The notes: generated from the letters alone by a model not told the origin. Numbered from the stretch's first letter, positions 1 through 11,096 are shown. The stretch: 64,000 bases of DNA from Candidatus Competibacteraceae bacterium (GCA_016712625.1 JADJQQ010000030.1:1-64000); one strand, 5' to 3'. Program-made: numbers and translations.

Positions 1-1640
1 CGGTCGAAATTGCGATTGAACCAGCCGAAGAAGTCCCTTGCGGGACATGCGGCTCGTTTTTGGGCCGCGGCTTCAGCATGGTGGCGCACAGTGCGGGCGT
101 CAGTACCAGCGCGACCAGCACTGGATTTTCAGCGCCATACCGATACGATGGTGATGGAAAACTGCCGGCAGATAACGCCGACCGAGCTGCCAAAATGCCA
201 TCGGCACGAACACCGCCGACAACACGGTGGCAATACCGACCAGCGCGCCGACGATTTGATCCATCGATTTGCGGGTGTCGCCTCGGGCGGCGTCGAGCCC
301 TCTTCTCTCCATCACGCGCTCGACATTTTCGACGACGACGATGGCGTCGCTGTCGTGACCAGAAGGCCGATCGCGAGCACCATGGCGAACATCGGGAGCG
401 TATTGATGGAATAGCCGAGAACGGCGAGCACGCCGAAGGTTCCGAGGAGACGACGGGATGGCGAGTGTCGGAATGATGGGTGGCGCGGATGTTCTGGCAG
501 GAAGAGTAGAACATCACCACGACCACGAGCACAATGGCTTCGAGCAAGGTCTTTGATAACATCCTCGATCGAGGGCCGCACGAACGGCGTCGTGTCATAC
601 GGACAGTCGAAGTCGACTCCCGGCGGGAATGTCGACTTGAAATGTCCTAGTTTCGTCTTCTGAACCGCGCGGGCAGTAGCTCAACGCGTTGGCGTCGGTC
701 GCGAGATTGATGGCGATACCCGGGCCGCCGCCTTGCCATTGAAGGAAGCGCCTGGTGCCGAAGGTTCCGGTGCCGATTCCACCCTCGCGACGTCGCTGAG
801 TTTGAGCGGCGAGCCGTCGCCGTTGCTGAGCGCGACGATCTCGCGAAACTGCTCGGCGTCTGCCACTTAGTCGCTGGTCGGCCATGATGGCGGCGTTAAG
901 CTGTGGTCGGCTGGTTGACGGCATTTCGCCGAGCTGGCCGGCCGAAACCGCGCGTCTCTGTGCGCTCGATCGCGGCAATGGACCTCGCTTGCGATGGTCA
1001 GACTTAGGTGGCGAGCTTGTCAGGTCGAGCCAAATGCGCATGGCGTAGCCGGGGCCGAACACGTGCAATGGCCGACACCCCTGCGAGACGCTGGATGGTG
1101 TCGTCCAGCGTGGCGCTGACGTAGTCGGTAATGTCAGTCGCGCGACATCTCGCCATCCTTGGAGATGAAGCTGGCGACCACTGTAATTTCCGAGGACGAC
1201 TTGGTCACCGTCAAGCCCTGTATTCTGCGCCGATTCCTGCGGCAACAGTGGCGTCGACACCAGCTGGCTTGTTTTGCGCCTGCACCTGGGCAATGTCGGG
1301 ATCGACGGCGTTTGGAAGGTGAGGTAATTGAGCCTGGCCTGTCGATGTCGTGAGGCCGACGTCGGCGGATAAACTGAGATAGTCGATCCAGCCCCTTCAT
1401 GCCCCTGCTTCGAGGACCTGGGTCACCGAATTCTCCACCATCTGCGCGTCGGCGCCGGAGTAGTTTGCGTTGATGCGAACGTTCGTCGGCGCGATGTGCG
1501 GACACCGCGAAATCCTGAGCTGTGAGGCGGTCAGCGCCAGGCCGCCGAGCATGATGAGAATGGCGATCACCCAGGCGAAGGAGCCGGTCGATGCGAAATG
1601 AGACGCGGGACGGATCGACTCGTGACTGCCGTGCCTTTTC
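1..1640 (-). pseudogene. RND efflux transporter (AcrB/MexB-type), N-terminal half, frame-broken and cut by window edge
   Basis: Inner-membrane proton-driven multidrug pump of the HAE1 RND family, recognised from pieces in different minus-strand frames. The N-terminal helix FAWVIAILIML lies near 1590-1550. A piece containing VTKSSSEITVVASFISKDG lies near 1200-1140. FREIVALSNGDGSPLKLSDVARV lies in two short parts near 850-780. The transmembrane piece INTLPMFAMVLAIGLL lies near 410-360, QIVGALVGIATVLSAVFVPMAF near 260-200, and LTPALCATMLKPRP near the left edge. Only about half of a normal ~1040-residue pump is inside the window. Frames change every few tens of codons and some substitutions fall at conserved sites, so either the locus is decaying or the sequence here is poor. 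Homology is certain; the start, near 1630, is approximate. Confidence 0.8.
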
Positions 1641-1649
1641 GGGCGCGGG

Positions 1650-2914
1650 TCGCCTTGACCGGAACCGCGGGCCGTCGCGACCTCGCCTCGGTGGCGTTGT
1701 ACACGCATGTCCGGGCTGGACCCGTCTTGACTGCCCTCGACGATCAAAACCCCGATTCCGTCGTCTTTCAGGCCCGATTCGACCCAGCCACACCGATCGC
1801 TGACCTAGTGGTTGATCTTCAACAGACGGGCTTCGACTTGACGCCTTGCGATGAACACGAGCGCAAACGCGGGTCACCTTCGTGTCGCGTGTAATGCGTG
1901 ACTGCGGTGCGACCAGGAAGCATGGTTCTGCGCGACGCCTTCGAAAAAGGAATCGCATCCGCACATACATGCCCAGTAAAGAACACGGTCGTTCGGAATG
2001 GTCACGCACGAACGGTAAACGCCGGGTGCCAAAGGAGCGGCTCACACGTTGGACCCGGGAACGCGAGCCGAATTCCCGTCCAGCGGGCATTCACGTGCCG
2101 TCCGGTCGAGTTCAGGTCACGTGACGTCGGCCATGAACTTCGTCGTGCCGGCGAGAACACCCGCCGCGCGCGCTCAGCGGATTGCAGTCTCGGAACCCGA
2201 CTCGGTAAGACCGGTCGATGTAAATCGGATCGAGGTGCCGGATGGTCGCGAGGGGCGCGGCCTGACTGGCGGCGACCAGCGCGCCTTCGGTAAAACCGAG
2301 GACTCGTCGACGCGGCCGTCGATCGGCGCGGACCATCCTGCCGCGCTTCGAAACCACCATATTGTTATCAACGGCGGCCTGTAACACTTGCCATGTCGGG
2401 TTTGTTCTTACCATGGTGCCGGGCGGCGGTGGCGTCCCTGTTCTCTTATGGCTGACCTCATTGGGCTTTGACCAGTTCGGATCGCGCGCTTGGCGGTCAG
2501 GCGGGCCGCTTGGAGCTTGGTTTTGAGCGCGCGCCAGGCTGGCTCCCTTGGCGCTGTTCAGCATCAGTCGATAGGTCTCAGCCCATCCAACGATGTGGTG
2601 TGGCCGGGCTACCACCATCTTGCCTTTTTGGTAAAGCGCATGCGCCGATAACCTGCTTTCACTTACAGTGGCGGAATTTCAGCCACCACCGCGGAAGATT
2701 GCGACCCGGCAATTCGCGGTCAGGTGACAGCTCCGAAGCCAGGGTGACGACCGTGGCGCAGGAGGCGGCGGCGATGGCCTGCCAGGCTGTTGCGCACGCA
2801 CCCCGAAAGTGGCTGCGGCGAGTAAAAAAACAGCAGTGGCGCGAAACTCGGACGGAAGGTCACTATGGAAGTGATCCCAAGGTAATGAGACTTGGGGAGG
2901 GAAACAATGATCAT
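1650..2914 (-). pseudogene. RND periplasmic adaptor (AcrA/MexA-type membrane fusion protein), frame-broken
   Basis: Periplasmic adaptor that would couple the adjacent RND pump to an outer-membrane channel. Recognisable fragments, in order, are a lipoprotein-like N-terminus with a Pro/Ala-rich stretch (2900-2700), the barrel signature SAAGWSAPIDGRV followed by TEGALVAASQAAPLATIRHLDPIYID (2340-2220, spread over two frames), and the C-terminal LLGMYVRMRF with VAPQSRITRDTK (about 1960-1870). These match the usual 'TEGALVTANQAAPLATIQQLDPIYVD' and 'PGMYVRA' blocks of the family. Order regulator, adaptor, pump on one strand is the classic acrR/acrAB-like layout. The start is uncertain, because the first ATGs fall inside the operator-like palindrome. 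At least five frame changes are needed to read it through. Confidence 0.8.
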
Positions 2915-2942
2915 TCATTTATAAATTCAAGAATGAATGATC
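2909..2942. promoter_or_regulatory. Palindromic operator-like site in front of the adaptor gene
   Basis: Perfect 11-base inverted repeat: GATCATTCATT at 2909-2919 and AATGAATGATC at 2932-2942, separated by 12 bases. It lies between the end of the TetR gene and the start of the adaptor gene. TetR-family repressors of RND pumps (AcrR, TtgR) bind AATGAATG-type palindromes at this place. It is intact although the surrounding genes are broken. Confidence 0.6.
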
Positions 2943-2964
2943 GTTTAATTAAAGTCAAGGCTCA

Positions 2965-3584
2965 CTAAACATTGACGCATTTTAGGAAATCTTTAAAGCC
3001 CTTCGAAGGCCGAAAGTAATCGTCGAGCAGTCGTGCGATCAGCTGGGCAAAGGAACCAGCGAGCGTTCCTAAGCTTCATACGGATCACCGCGCCCCTCCC
3101 ATGCCTCGGTCAAAAGATCGGCAAGGTCGCCAGCATCGACTGTTGCGCACTAGTTGCCGCTGGCTCTGTCGCAGAATCTCGGACACCCCGTCGCGCCATT
3201 GGCCAGATGCGATCGCAAGCATTCCGGCAAAGGTCACCCGTTCAAGCTCACCACCCTGTTGGCGATCAAACTACCGCCGATGTAGCCACGCTTAAAAATC
3301 CACCACATCAGATTGGAGAAAGTGACGCAGTCCAGTGGACGGATCTGGCGCGGTAATCACCGCTTGGCGCGATTTCTCTGAAAACCATCCATATAGTGGC
3401 GAATAGCCGCCACGGCGAAGGCCTCCCTTGCTTTCGAAATAGTGACAGAAAGACCCCCTTTCGGCACACTCACCCGATCAAGCACCTCCTTCTGCCGGGC
3501 CGCGAAAGCCATGGAGGAGGAACGCGGAAACGCCTTTCGTTCAATAGCCTCTGTAGGGTTCTTTCGCCAAGTCTGTCCTGCCAT
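2965..3584 (-). pseudogene. TetR/AcrR-family repressor, frame-broken
   Basis: DNA-binding repressor, presumably of the neighbouring efflux genes. The N-terminal part is readable in one frame: AFAARQKEVLDRV, a damaged helix-turn-helix, then AAIRHYMDGFQR at about 3400-3370. The ligand-binding part continues in other frames as FKRGYIGGSLIANRVV (about 3300-3255), TFAGMLAIASGQWRDGVSEILR (in two parts, about 3235-3170) and DAGDLADLLTEAWEG (about 3140-3090), ending with DDYFRPSKGFKDFLK before a stop at 2965-2967. The ATG at 3584 was chosen because the 14-base operator lies just upstream of it; a longer ORF start at 3629 would put the operator inside the gene. At least three frame breaks. Confidence 0.75.
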
Positions 3585-3594
3585 AGTTAATATG

Positions 3595-3608
3595 TACGAC
3601 CAGTCGTA
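3595..3608. promoter_or_regulatory. Likely TetR autoregulatory operator
   Basis: TACGAC CA GTCGTA, a perfect 6-base inverted repeat with a 2-base centre, ends 10 bases before the chosen ATG of the TetR gene. TACGACnnGTCGTA-type palindromes are common operators of TetR-family proteins. Binding is inferred from family knowledge and position. Confidence 0.55.
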
Positions 3609-4233
3609 TTTATTTTTATGAATCGACAAGATGAGATTTTACTCGAAGTTGACTTTGTGATAGTGCGGCGCGGTCAGACCAGATTCGGTGTTTCTATACA
3701 GGCGCTACAGTATAAGAGAAAAGCCGAGCGCCTAGGCTAACGTGGCGCCATTGATAGCGTGATAAGCCCGAATACGGCAACCTTGGAACCATATAGCAAC
3801 CCTCAAATCAACAAAGTTCAGAACAGGCCCTGAGTAATCCCTACACCCAAAGCGCATACGAGCCCAAAAATTAAGGCGTCATCCAGCGTCCTTTTCATCC
3901 CGACGGCGACAGCACCCCATTTAGATGACAAATTAGTCACTTTCTCTATCAAATTAAGAAAAAAGAGCCACGATACGACAGACATTTTGACCCTATTTAT
4001 AAAAAATTTATACAATGTAACAAAAAAACCTAAAACGGGAAAAAAAAGGTGTTTGAATTAAGCGAGGAAAAGAATACCACGAAAGGCAAACCAGCCGGGC
4101 GCGGCGCAAAACACTGGCCTAAAACTCGTGCCGAGAACGGTCGCAGAGTCGCCAAGCGAACATAATAATGAACGCTGTTAGGGACGGCGTCTCCGGTAAC
4201 GCCACGCTCGCAAGGCTATAACTTAAGAGGTCT
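3609..4233. other. Intergenic stretch with no supported gene
   Basis: Divergent spacer between the TetR remnant (minus) and the surface-protein gene (plus). Part of it (about 3940-4060) is AT-rich. A 65-codon minus ORF at 3818-4015 has hydrophobic segments but no Shine-Dalgarno sequence and no recognisable family. No tRNA, terminator or repeat was recognised. Confidence 0.5.
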
Positions 4234-6484
4234 ATGCCAATGGCTACCACAGCTTGATTTTGTTGTTGCGCAAACCCATCTTGGCGCGTGCTGGGCTGGT
4301 TGGGCTTGTTGCTGTTGTTCCTTAACACGAATTGTATTCGCGGCCCAGGCCGTTTTGAGCTGGGCCGCGATTTCGGGGCGAGCGGTTACCGCGTCTACTT
4401 CTCAAGTCCAAACCAATGAAACAGAGGTGAATCGAGGTACTTCATGTGACCGATGCATCGCTTGGTGGTGGCGGATGTGGCCACAACCACCGCCACCATC
4501 AATCTAGTGGATGGAAAGATGGTATTACTTTGCCCCCAAGGCTTACAACAGCACTAAAGCGTCCGCGCTTCCAACGAGGCTGGCAAGACTCCCTCTGCAC
4601 AAGTAATGTAATGCCCAGCGCCAATTCTAGTGTGGACAAAACGTCAGGTCCGGCGCCGCTCACGGTCAAGTTCACCTGATAGCGGACTAATGCCACATCT
4701 TGGTCATGGAATTCCTAGGCGATAACAATTCACCAGTACTTGCAAAACCCCGCAAAAACCGGGATGACCGATGAACCTACTCGGTTACTCACCGTACATG
4801 GTTCGGGTGAGCAACCGTCACCAAGACCAATCTGATTACGCGGCAACCCCTCATCGCTAGCCCCAATCGCCAGTTTTAATGCGACTCCCACTACCGGTAC
4901 GGCACCCTTGACGGTCACAGTCCACCGATACCCACCGGCGGGTCGGCAACGAACTGGCGCGGAAATTTGGCGATACCGTAAGTTGCACCGCTACAGCAAC
5001 GCCAAACCAGCCGTAAAAAACCTATGCGGATGACAGGTAAGGATGCGAGCTTATACGGCGAGCCTCACCGTTAGTAATGCGGCCGGAAGCAGTACAAACC
5101 ATTAAGACCATTTCAGTAAAAGCAGCGCCGGTAATTGCTAATTTAAGCGTCAATACAACTTCTGAAAAGCCCCTAGGGGCTAGCTTTACCAATCTGTCAA
5201 CCGGAATCAATCTATGATATCCGCACTCCTGAATTTCAGTGATGGCGGCGCTAGTACTGAAATTTAAACCAGTGCATAATCTATACCAAAATTGTCCTTA
5301 TACCGTCAGCCCTATTGCCAAATCGTCCGACGGCGCGAGTAACACCGTGAAACTCAAACTGGCCATATCACAGTATCTTCCAATACTAGCACCAATGCTG
5401 GACGGGTCGCCGCCTATCATCTTGAAGAGGTCAGTGGCGCCACGGTGGTTGATGCATCCGGCAAAGGCAACCACGGCGCGATCACTGAAGCCGCGCGGAC
5501 TACCAGCGGCAAGGCTGGCCAAGCCTTATACTTTGATGGGGTTAATGATTGGGTGACTGTTAAAGATTCCGCTTCTCTGGATCTCGGCAAGCGGCATGAC
5601 TTTGGAAGCATGGGTCTATCCAAGCGCAACAATGAGTAGCTGGCGCAGTATATTGCTTAAAGAGCGGAACGGCGGGCTTTATATGGTCTCTATGCTAACT
5701 CCGACGCCAGCCAGCCAGTCACTAGTATCAATGTTGGCAACGACCACAGAACTTGTCTGGCGGGTCACTGCAGCCACTTATACGTGGACACATCTAGCAG
5801 CGACCTGGCGATGGCGTGACCGAGCGGTTTATATCAATGGCAACCAAGGTCGGGCAAAGCACAAACAGGCGGCATGACGGTTTCTACGGGAGCGCTTTCG
5901 TATCGGTGGAAACAGTGTATGGACGAGTTTTTCAAGGGTCGTATCGATGAGGTTCGCATCTACAATCGCGCACTGAGCGCAACTGAAATCAAAACCGATA
6001 TGACGACGCCAGTTGCAAACTCTGCGCCACCCAGTCCGTTATTGGGCAATCAAGCGATAGGTAGCAAGACGGACACGATCTCGAAAGGCACAGCGAAGGC
6101 CTTCCAGAAACAAGCGGCCAAACCGGCCAAATCACCAACGTGTCGGTGCTGTGGTGGCTGGCTGACCCTAGTGGTTGCTGGCTATATGCGAATAACAACG
6201 GTCGCCCAGGCACATTGCTAGCCCAGGGAACCTTAAGTTCGCCCAAAGCTGGAGCGTGGAACCAGATCGCCTTTCCAGCGGCCTCAGTCACAGCAGGGAA
6301 CACATACTGGATTGCTATCCTAAGTCCAGGCGGTACCCTTCAGGTTAGCGATAAAGTGGGAGGCGGAACGCTGCCTAGCGAGACCAGCCCAGTTACCAAG
6401 AGTACCACCCTTCCAGCCAACTGGTGGACGAGCGGAACCCCTTCTTATGATAGCCCGCTAACAGGGTATGGAGCGGGGTATTGA
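4234..6484 (+). pseudogene. Secreted FN3-PKD-LamG surface protein, frame-broken
   Basis: Extracellular adhesin- or carbohydrate-binding-type protein reconstructed from several frames. A signal-peptide-like hydrophobic run (RVLGWLGLLLLFLNT) lies at 4280-4330. An FN3-like segment with 'GYRVYFSSP' and 'DGKM' follows at 4385-4600, then PKD domain starts 'SVDKTSGPAPLTVKFT' (4630-4678) and a second 'TGTAPLTVTV' (about 4890-4920). A LamG/concanavalin-like domain is clear at 5400-5990, with 'GRVAAYHLEEVSGATVVDAS', 'QALYFDGVNDWV', 'LEAWVYPS', and 'FFKGRIDEVRIYNRALSATE'. The C-terminal jelly-roll-like domain (6130-6484) carries 'GRPGTLLAQGTLSSP' and 'SVTAGNTYWIAIL'. At least eight frame changes are needed. 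It stands upstream of two beta-helix genes on the same strand, suggesting a group of secreted proteins tied to the polysaccharide locus. The start is approximate. Confidence 0.65.
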
Positions 6485-6500
6485 TAGTGGGGTAATGGAT

Positions 6501-6530
6501 CCCTGCGGCACTAAGCCGCAGGGTGGGGTT
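6501..6530 (+). terminator. Stem-loop terminator after the surface-protein gene
   Basis: CCCTGCGGC (6501-6509), loop ACTAA, GCCGCAGGG (6515-6523): a perfect 9-base stem 17 bases after the stop codon, followed by TGGGGTTT. The T tract is short, so termination may be partial. Confidence 0.55.
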
Positions 6531-6562
6531 TCGCGAACAAGTCCAAAAATCAAGTGAAAATT

Positions 6563-7794
6563 ATGAATAAATTTGCTTTCAGAATTCAGTCGATTGCGTT
6601 GTGGTCGGTTCAATTTTGGTGCGGTCAATTACTCTTGGTCAGAACCACATTAAAAGTGTGCGCAGACCGATGTGTCTAGCGCTATTTCATCCGCGGTGGT
6701 AGGCGATACCGTTCAAATTCCCGCTGGTTCGTGTTCGTGGTCGGGCGTATCGATCAATAAACCAATTCATCTAAAAGGTGCTGGAATTGGGCAGACTAAC
6801 ATTACCGTCTCCGGCATTTCGATTACGAAACAAGCAACAGGAATTATCCGTATTTCTGGGTTTAGCTTCTCAAAAAGTGGCGGAGGCAATGAGAGTAAAG
6901 GCATTACCATTGGAGGGTCATGGCAAGCAGAACCTGTGATTTTTCAAGATAACAAATTTACTATTAGTAATAGTGGGTTATTCTCACTAAATGTTGCTGG
7001 AGGTGTAATTATTGCGAACAATTCTTTTACAGGAGATTGGGATGATTCCTTTATTCAACCAAAAGACAATACGGATTCAGGTAACTCATGGGGAACCGCC
7101 GATACTCTAGGTGCTCGAGATACGACCGGCAAACGAAACCATTATATTGAGGGGAATAATTTTTATGGGGGTACAAATCAGGGAATTGATTGCGATGACT
7201 CCACCCGATGTGTTTATAGATACAATAATTCTAACCTATTCATCTTTAATACGCATGGGATGGCAACATCCCCTCAAGGGTAAGGCATTTTGAGGTCTAT
7301 AATAACACTTTTATACAATGGTGAGACCAGTCAAATTCAAAACCAAAATTGGACGATTTGGATTCGTGGTGGAACTGGAGTCATCTACAACAATCAGATT
7401 GCGAACGTCGCGGGGTCTTATTGGGGAAATAAATCCGAGCTTAAGTTTACGATTCGCGGCGCTGAAGACGCAAGGCCACAAGGAAGCTGTTCGAATGTAA
7501 AATATCCGGTTCCACGCCAGCTTGGACAAAATCATAACGGAGTGAGTTATTTTACTGATCCTATTTATTTTTGGGGAAATACTGAACCGTTGGCGCTGAT
7601 GCTAATTGGGGTTGGGGAAATCCTTGTGGATTGAATTGGAGCACCTTTTTCAGTGGGGGCGCTGATATTGTCAATACGGGGCGCTAAAACCAAACTATAA
7701 CCCCTACACTTATCCTCACCCTCTGTTAGCTCAAAGAGGTTCACTCCCTCCCCCCAGTAATTTGCAAACCCCTATATTGAATATCCAGCAATAA
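6563..7794 (+). pseudogene. Right-handed beta-helix secreted protein A, frame-broken
   Basis: Probable secreted parallel beta-helix protein (pectate-lyase-like or carbohydrate-associated; no catalytic family assignable). A signal-peptide-like start MNKFAFRIQSIALW lies at 6563; the next frame starts with CAQTDVSSAISSAVVGDTVQIPAG, the usual first strand of such proteins. Short repeating strands follow, for example 'EPVIFQDNKFTISNSG', 'GGVIIANNSFTGDW', 'RNHYIEGNNFYGGTNQG' (6900-7190). After a frame change near 7285 it continues with 'GTGVIYNNQIAN', and the tail 'NPYTYPHPLLAQRG' ends at 7794. At least three frame breaks, at about 6655, 7285 and 7590-7685. It is much more AT-rich than the genes right of 50 kb. 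It is followed by a second beta-helix gene of the same orientation. Confidence 0.65.
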
Positions 7795-7914
7795 TTAGTT
7801 AGCCCGTTTTTTTGCAATATCACCCGAGTATCACCCAAAAACGGGTTTCCATTAAGAGCTGACAGTAATTGGGTTCCACGAACATGATTTTTTTCCTGGG
7901 TCAAGAGCTTAAAA

Positions 7915-9379
7915 ATGACTAAATATATAATATTACTTTTACTTTTAACCCAAGGGCTGACAGCACGCGCTGCCACTTATTACATTTATCAAGCAGGGGG
8001 AAAAGACAGTCATAGTGGAACGAGTATAAGCGATCCTTGGAAGAATTGTCCTGGAATGGTTTCCTATACTGGATCAGGTGTTTTAAAGCTGGTGATACAG
8101 TCTACTTTAATCGCGATGACACTTGGGCTGTTACTGGAAACCCCAAGGCTTATTTCTTGTGGGAGGAGTACGCTATATTGGAGATGAGTGGGAGGCCGAT
8201 GGAGGATCTACAGGTTATAGAGCAACAATAAAAGCAGGAAATGATTTTAACGATAATGGCGTGATTAGATTTAGAGACCATGCCACCATCCAAACGCTAT
8301 TTAAAGGCTTTGAAGTAGATGCCAACAGTATGTCCGCGAATGGCATCGACATCAATCATGGTTTTTGGAGCTTGATGAATGGAGCAACTAAACGGGTTGA
8401 AAATGTCGAGGTTCATCATATTTTTACAGAGCAGTCCAAGGGTGAATACAAATATGGAATTGCGATGAGTAATTGGGGTGGAAATAACGGTGTTCTTGAA
8501 AATGTTGAGATTATTAATTGTTCAGTACATGATATTGGGAGAGACGCTATTGTACTGTATCCAAGCGATGATCCGAATTCACGGATAGGAAATATTACTG
8601 TAAGGGGATGCGAAGTTTATAATACCGGGCAAGATCCTGGTTATAGCGAAGGCCATGGTATTGTGATCAAAGGTTGGGTCTATAATTCAACGATAGAAAA
8701 TAACTATATTCATGATGTGAACTCATCCGCGATATTTGTCAGTGGCCCCGAGAATGACGGCACTCAGCGTGGTGCTGATAATGTTATCATTAAAAATAAT
8801 ATCCTTACTGCCCAAGACAACAATGGAATCATTAGGTTATACAAGAAAGGAGCCAAGAATATCAAGATTCATGGAAATATAATTCATGATAATAATATCA
8901 CAGGTGGATTTAATCTCGGCGGCAATTCTGGAATGCTTGATCTATTGATTTACAATAATACCTTTTATAACACCTTCGTTGACTTGGGTAGCCACTCCTC
9001 AAGTGTGAATACTTTCGATTTCAAGAATAATATTATCCACTATTCAAGCAACCAGCTACGTAATGCAACCTCAATAAAAAATCAGTCTAATAACCTGCTG
9101 GTGAGTTCTAATCCAGGATTCATGGATCCGAATAATAAACCGACTGGCTTTATCGGTACTTATGGTGTTGATCTTCGGCCCAATACTGAAGGATTATCGC
9201 TGAAGATCGGGAGTAGCGGAATCGATGGCGGTGTGGCTCTTGCCAATACTTATAACCAAAGCATTAACAGCGTTTTACGCCCGCAAGGGTCGACATGGTA
9301 TATAGGAGCTTACGAATTTAACCCCGGATTAATATCGCCTCTTAGTCCTCCTGTATTAAATCTTAGGGTTATTCAATAG
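7915..9379 (+). CDS. Right-handed beta-helix secreted protein B, two frameshifts
   Basis: Secreted parallel beta-helix protein of about 485 residues. It starts at ATG 7915 with signal peptide MTKYIILLLLLTQGLTARA, then 'YYIYQAGGKDSHSG'. Two frame changes, near 8090 and 8150, join this to 'AGDTVYFNRDDTW' and then to the long intact part from about 8150. That part has regular 20-25 residue coils rich in Asn and Gly, such as 'NGVLENVEIINCSVHDIG', 'NSTIENNYIHDVNSSAIF', 'DNVIIKNNILTAQDNNGI', 'NIKIHGNIIHDNN'. Members of this superfamily are polysaccharide lyases, mannuronan epimerases or surface proteins; no diagnostic catalytic residues could be assigned. Position beside a polysaccharide locus suggests glycan modification or binding. 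Confidence 0.75.
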
Positions 9380-9398
9380 AAATCAACTCATTTCGAGG

Positions 9399-11096
9399 TT
9401 ATGTATTTTTGAGTAGAATATCTATCTCATTTTGCCTACCGAGCAAAATATCTTGATAAGTTAGGATTGCGTGTTTATGAAATGTGTCAGGAGATTTTTG
9501 CTTGGTAGGAAAGTAGATTCGTAGAAACATTCCATCAATAGCGTCAACATCAAGCCCCGTTAATTTAACCTTACTGGGTAGACCATTATTAGAAACCTGA
9601 TTAAATATTATCTTTCGCCGTTTCCTGAACCAATTTACTACAGCGCCTGCGGTTAAAAACCGTGCCCTTTGATTCTTTAATTCGTACAACGTATGGGAAT
9701 AGACATCATCCCAAAAGCGCTCGGGTGCTATACTACGATCATGCCAGTTAATTGTTAGAACCCCTCCGTTATCTGCCGCTTTTTTTATTAAGACTTTGAT
9801 TGCGTTTATACCCTCTGAAAAAGTCAAGTTCATGCGGTCTGGATAAAACAAAGCAGTATCCATAATGTGCATTGGCAGCTCAAGTAGTTGTTTGACCCTA
9901 AGTGGCTTGTAAACCTGCGCAGTTCCAGATTTATAACCAATCATTTCATTAAAACCACACGTCGAATCAAAAACATAACCGGCTTGCTCCAGCTTTTCCG
10001 GCGAATCATGGCCAAAGTACAACCAGTGCATTCTCACACCGAGATCAGAATGGCCAGTTAGAGTGCAAATTTTATTTATCTCTTCTTTGCCTTTTTCAGT
10101 ATCTATCCAACTATCTATTCCGTGAACGCCAATTTCACAGTTAGCCTCTAATAATTGCGCAATATCTAGTTTATATTGTGTCACTTCATACTTTACTGCG
10201 CGAACGATGGGAGCAGTCCCGCTTTCAGTTTTTCCTGATCTATTTTTAAACGGAACGAAGAAAAAAGTGGATGGAAGTTCCTGTTCGATTGCTCGATATT
10301 GCTTGAAGGTTGTCCAAAAATCTTGCAGTAGTCCCAGTTGAATAAATGGTAGCTTAGCAACGGCAATCCAATTCCGAGCTAGCATTTTCAGCGAGTATCT
10401 GCCCTTCACAAATTTTATTAATGACCCAACTAGCGCTCGATATAAAAAACCCGCAAAAGTATGATCAAATTTATGGTTTCTTATACCAGAAAAATCTACA
10501 TCATGTGTTAAGCAGGCGAAAAAATTGCTCCCATTGGCTATTGGGGGAATCTCAATCAATTGTGCTCCAGCTTGGAGAATCCAGTTTCGGAGGTTAGCGA
10601 TGTGAATGTCGAGCGCTGGAAAACAAGCATATTGAGGAGGTTGGCCATTGGTGATTAAGTAACGAGTCTCTTCAAAAAAATCGTAACCAATATGTAAAAT
10701 AGTCCTACCCCTATCATAGCAGTAGCTACCAATGTATTCTCCTGTGTTAACATCGTTAATTAGTGGCGAACCATTATTTATTACCCTAATCCCTGTATAG
10801 ATTGGAAAAGTAACTTCGTTGCAATGTATTAAGGCTGGCTGATGATCACATTTTCTTTGGCTTATATTTTGATTTGAATCCCTCTTTCGATGGAGAAAAA
10901 TAATCAATTTAGCCTCAAAATCAATTTGAATTTCGTCAGTGATAATAACTTCATAAACCTTTTTATAATCAAACAATTCCCATGGCGTTTTAAACAGTTC
11001 AAAAAACTCTGAAATAATCTGGATATTATATGGTTCTAATTTAATTCCTATCACTCTATTGTACCTAATAATGATGCAGATATTATTGCTTGACAA
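9399..11096 (-). CDS. Polysaccharide-deacetylase-like protein
   Basis: A 565-residue protein with an N-terminal region of unrecognised fold (1-190) and a NodB-like deacetylase domain. The metal/catalytic motif region reads CLTHDVDFSGI around residue 195, corresponding to TFDD; the second motif region is GVHGIDSW around 322; a late INWHDRS near 450 resembles the C-terminal His motif. Such proteins remove N-acetyl groups from cell-surface glycans. No signal peptide is obvious, so it may act in the cytoplasm or be attached through the N-terminal part. The apparent start is TTG and the true start may lie downstream. It is convergent with the beta-helix gene, and the coding sequence is strongly AT-rich compared with the right half of the window. 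Confidence 0.7.
   Translation of the reverse strand: MSSNNICIIIRYNRVIGIKLEPYNIQIISEFFELFKTPWELFDYKKVYEVIITDEIQIDFEAKLIIFLHRKRDSNQNISQRKCDHQPALIHCNEVTFPIYTGIRVINNGSPLINDVNTGEYIGSYCYDRGRTILHIGYDFFEETRYLITNGQPPQYACFPALDIHIANLRNWILQAGAQLIEIPPIANGSNFFACLTHDVDFSGIRNHKFDHTFAGFLYRALVGSLIKFVKGRYSLKMLARNWIAVAKLPFIQLGLLQDFWTTFKQYRAIEQELPSTFFFVPFKNRSGKTESGTAPIVRAVKYEVTQYKLDIAQLLEANCEIGVHGIDSWIDTEKGKEEINKICTLTGHSDLGVRMHWLYFGHDSPEKLEQAGYVFDSTCGFNEMIGYKSGTAQVYKPLRVKQLLELPMHIMDTALFYPDRMNLTFSEGINAIKVLIKKAADNGGVLTINWHDRSIAPERFWDDVYSHTLYELKNQRARFLTAGAVVNWFRKRRKIIFNQVSNNGLPSKVKLTGLDVDAIDGMFLRIYFPTKQKSPDTFHKHAILTYQDILLGRQNEIDILLKNT

Noticed and set aside
1..2914. Plus-strand ORFs in the first 3 kb as real genes
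   Set aside because: They are antisense to recognisable RND and adaptor fragments and show no family features.
3255..3275. Second GGCGGTAG match on the minus strand
   Set aside because: It diverges from ops after eight bases and falls inside the TetR coding sequence (GGSLIANR), so it is coincidental.
3818..4015. 65-codon minus ORF with hydrophobic segments
   Set aside because: No Shine-Dalgarno, no family likeness, and an AT-rich intergenic setting where chance ORFs are common.
4339..4369. 10-base inverted repeat CGCGGCCCAG/CTGGGCCGCG resembling a terminator
   Set aside because: It lies in the N-terminal coding part of the broken FN3-PKD-LamG gene, just after the signal-peptide-like run, so it is probably coding sequence rather than a signal.
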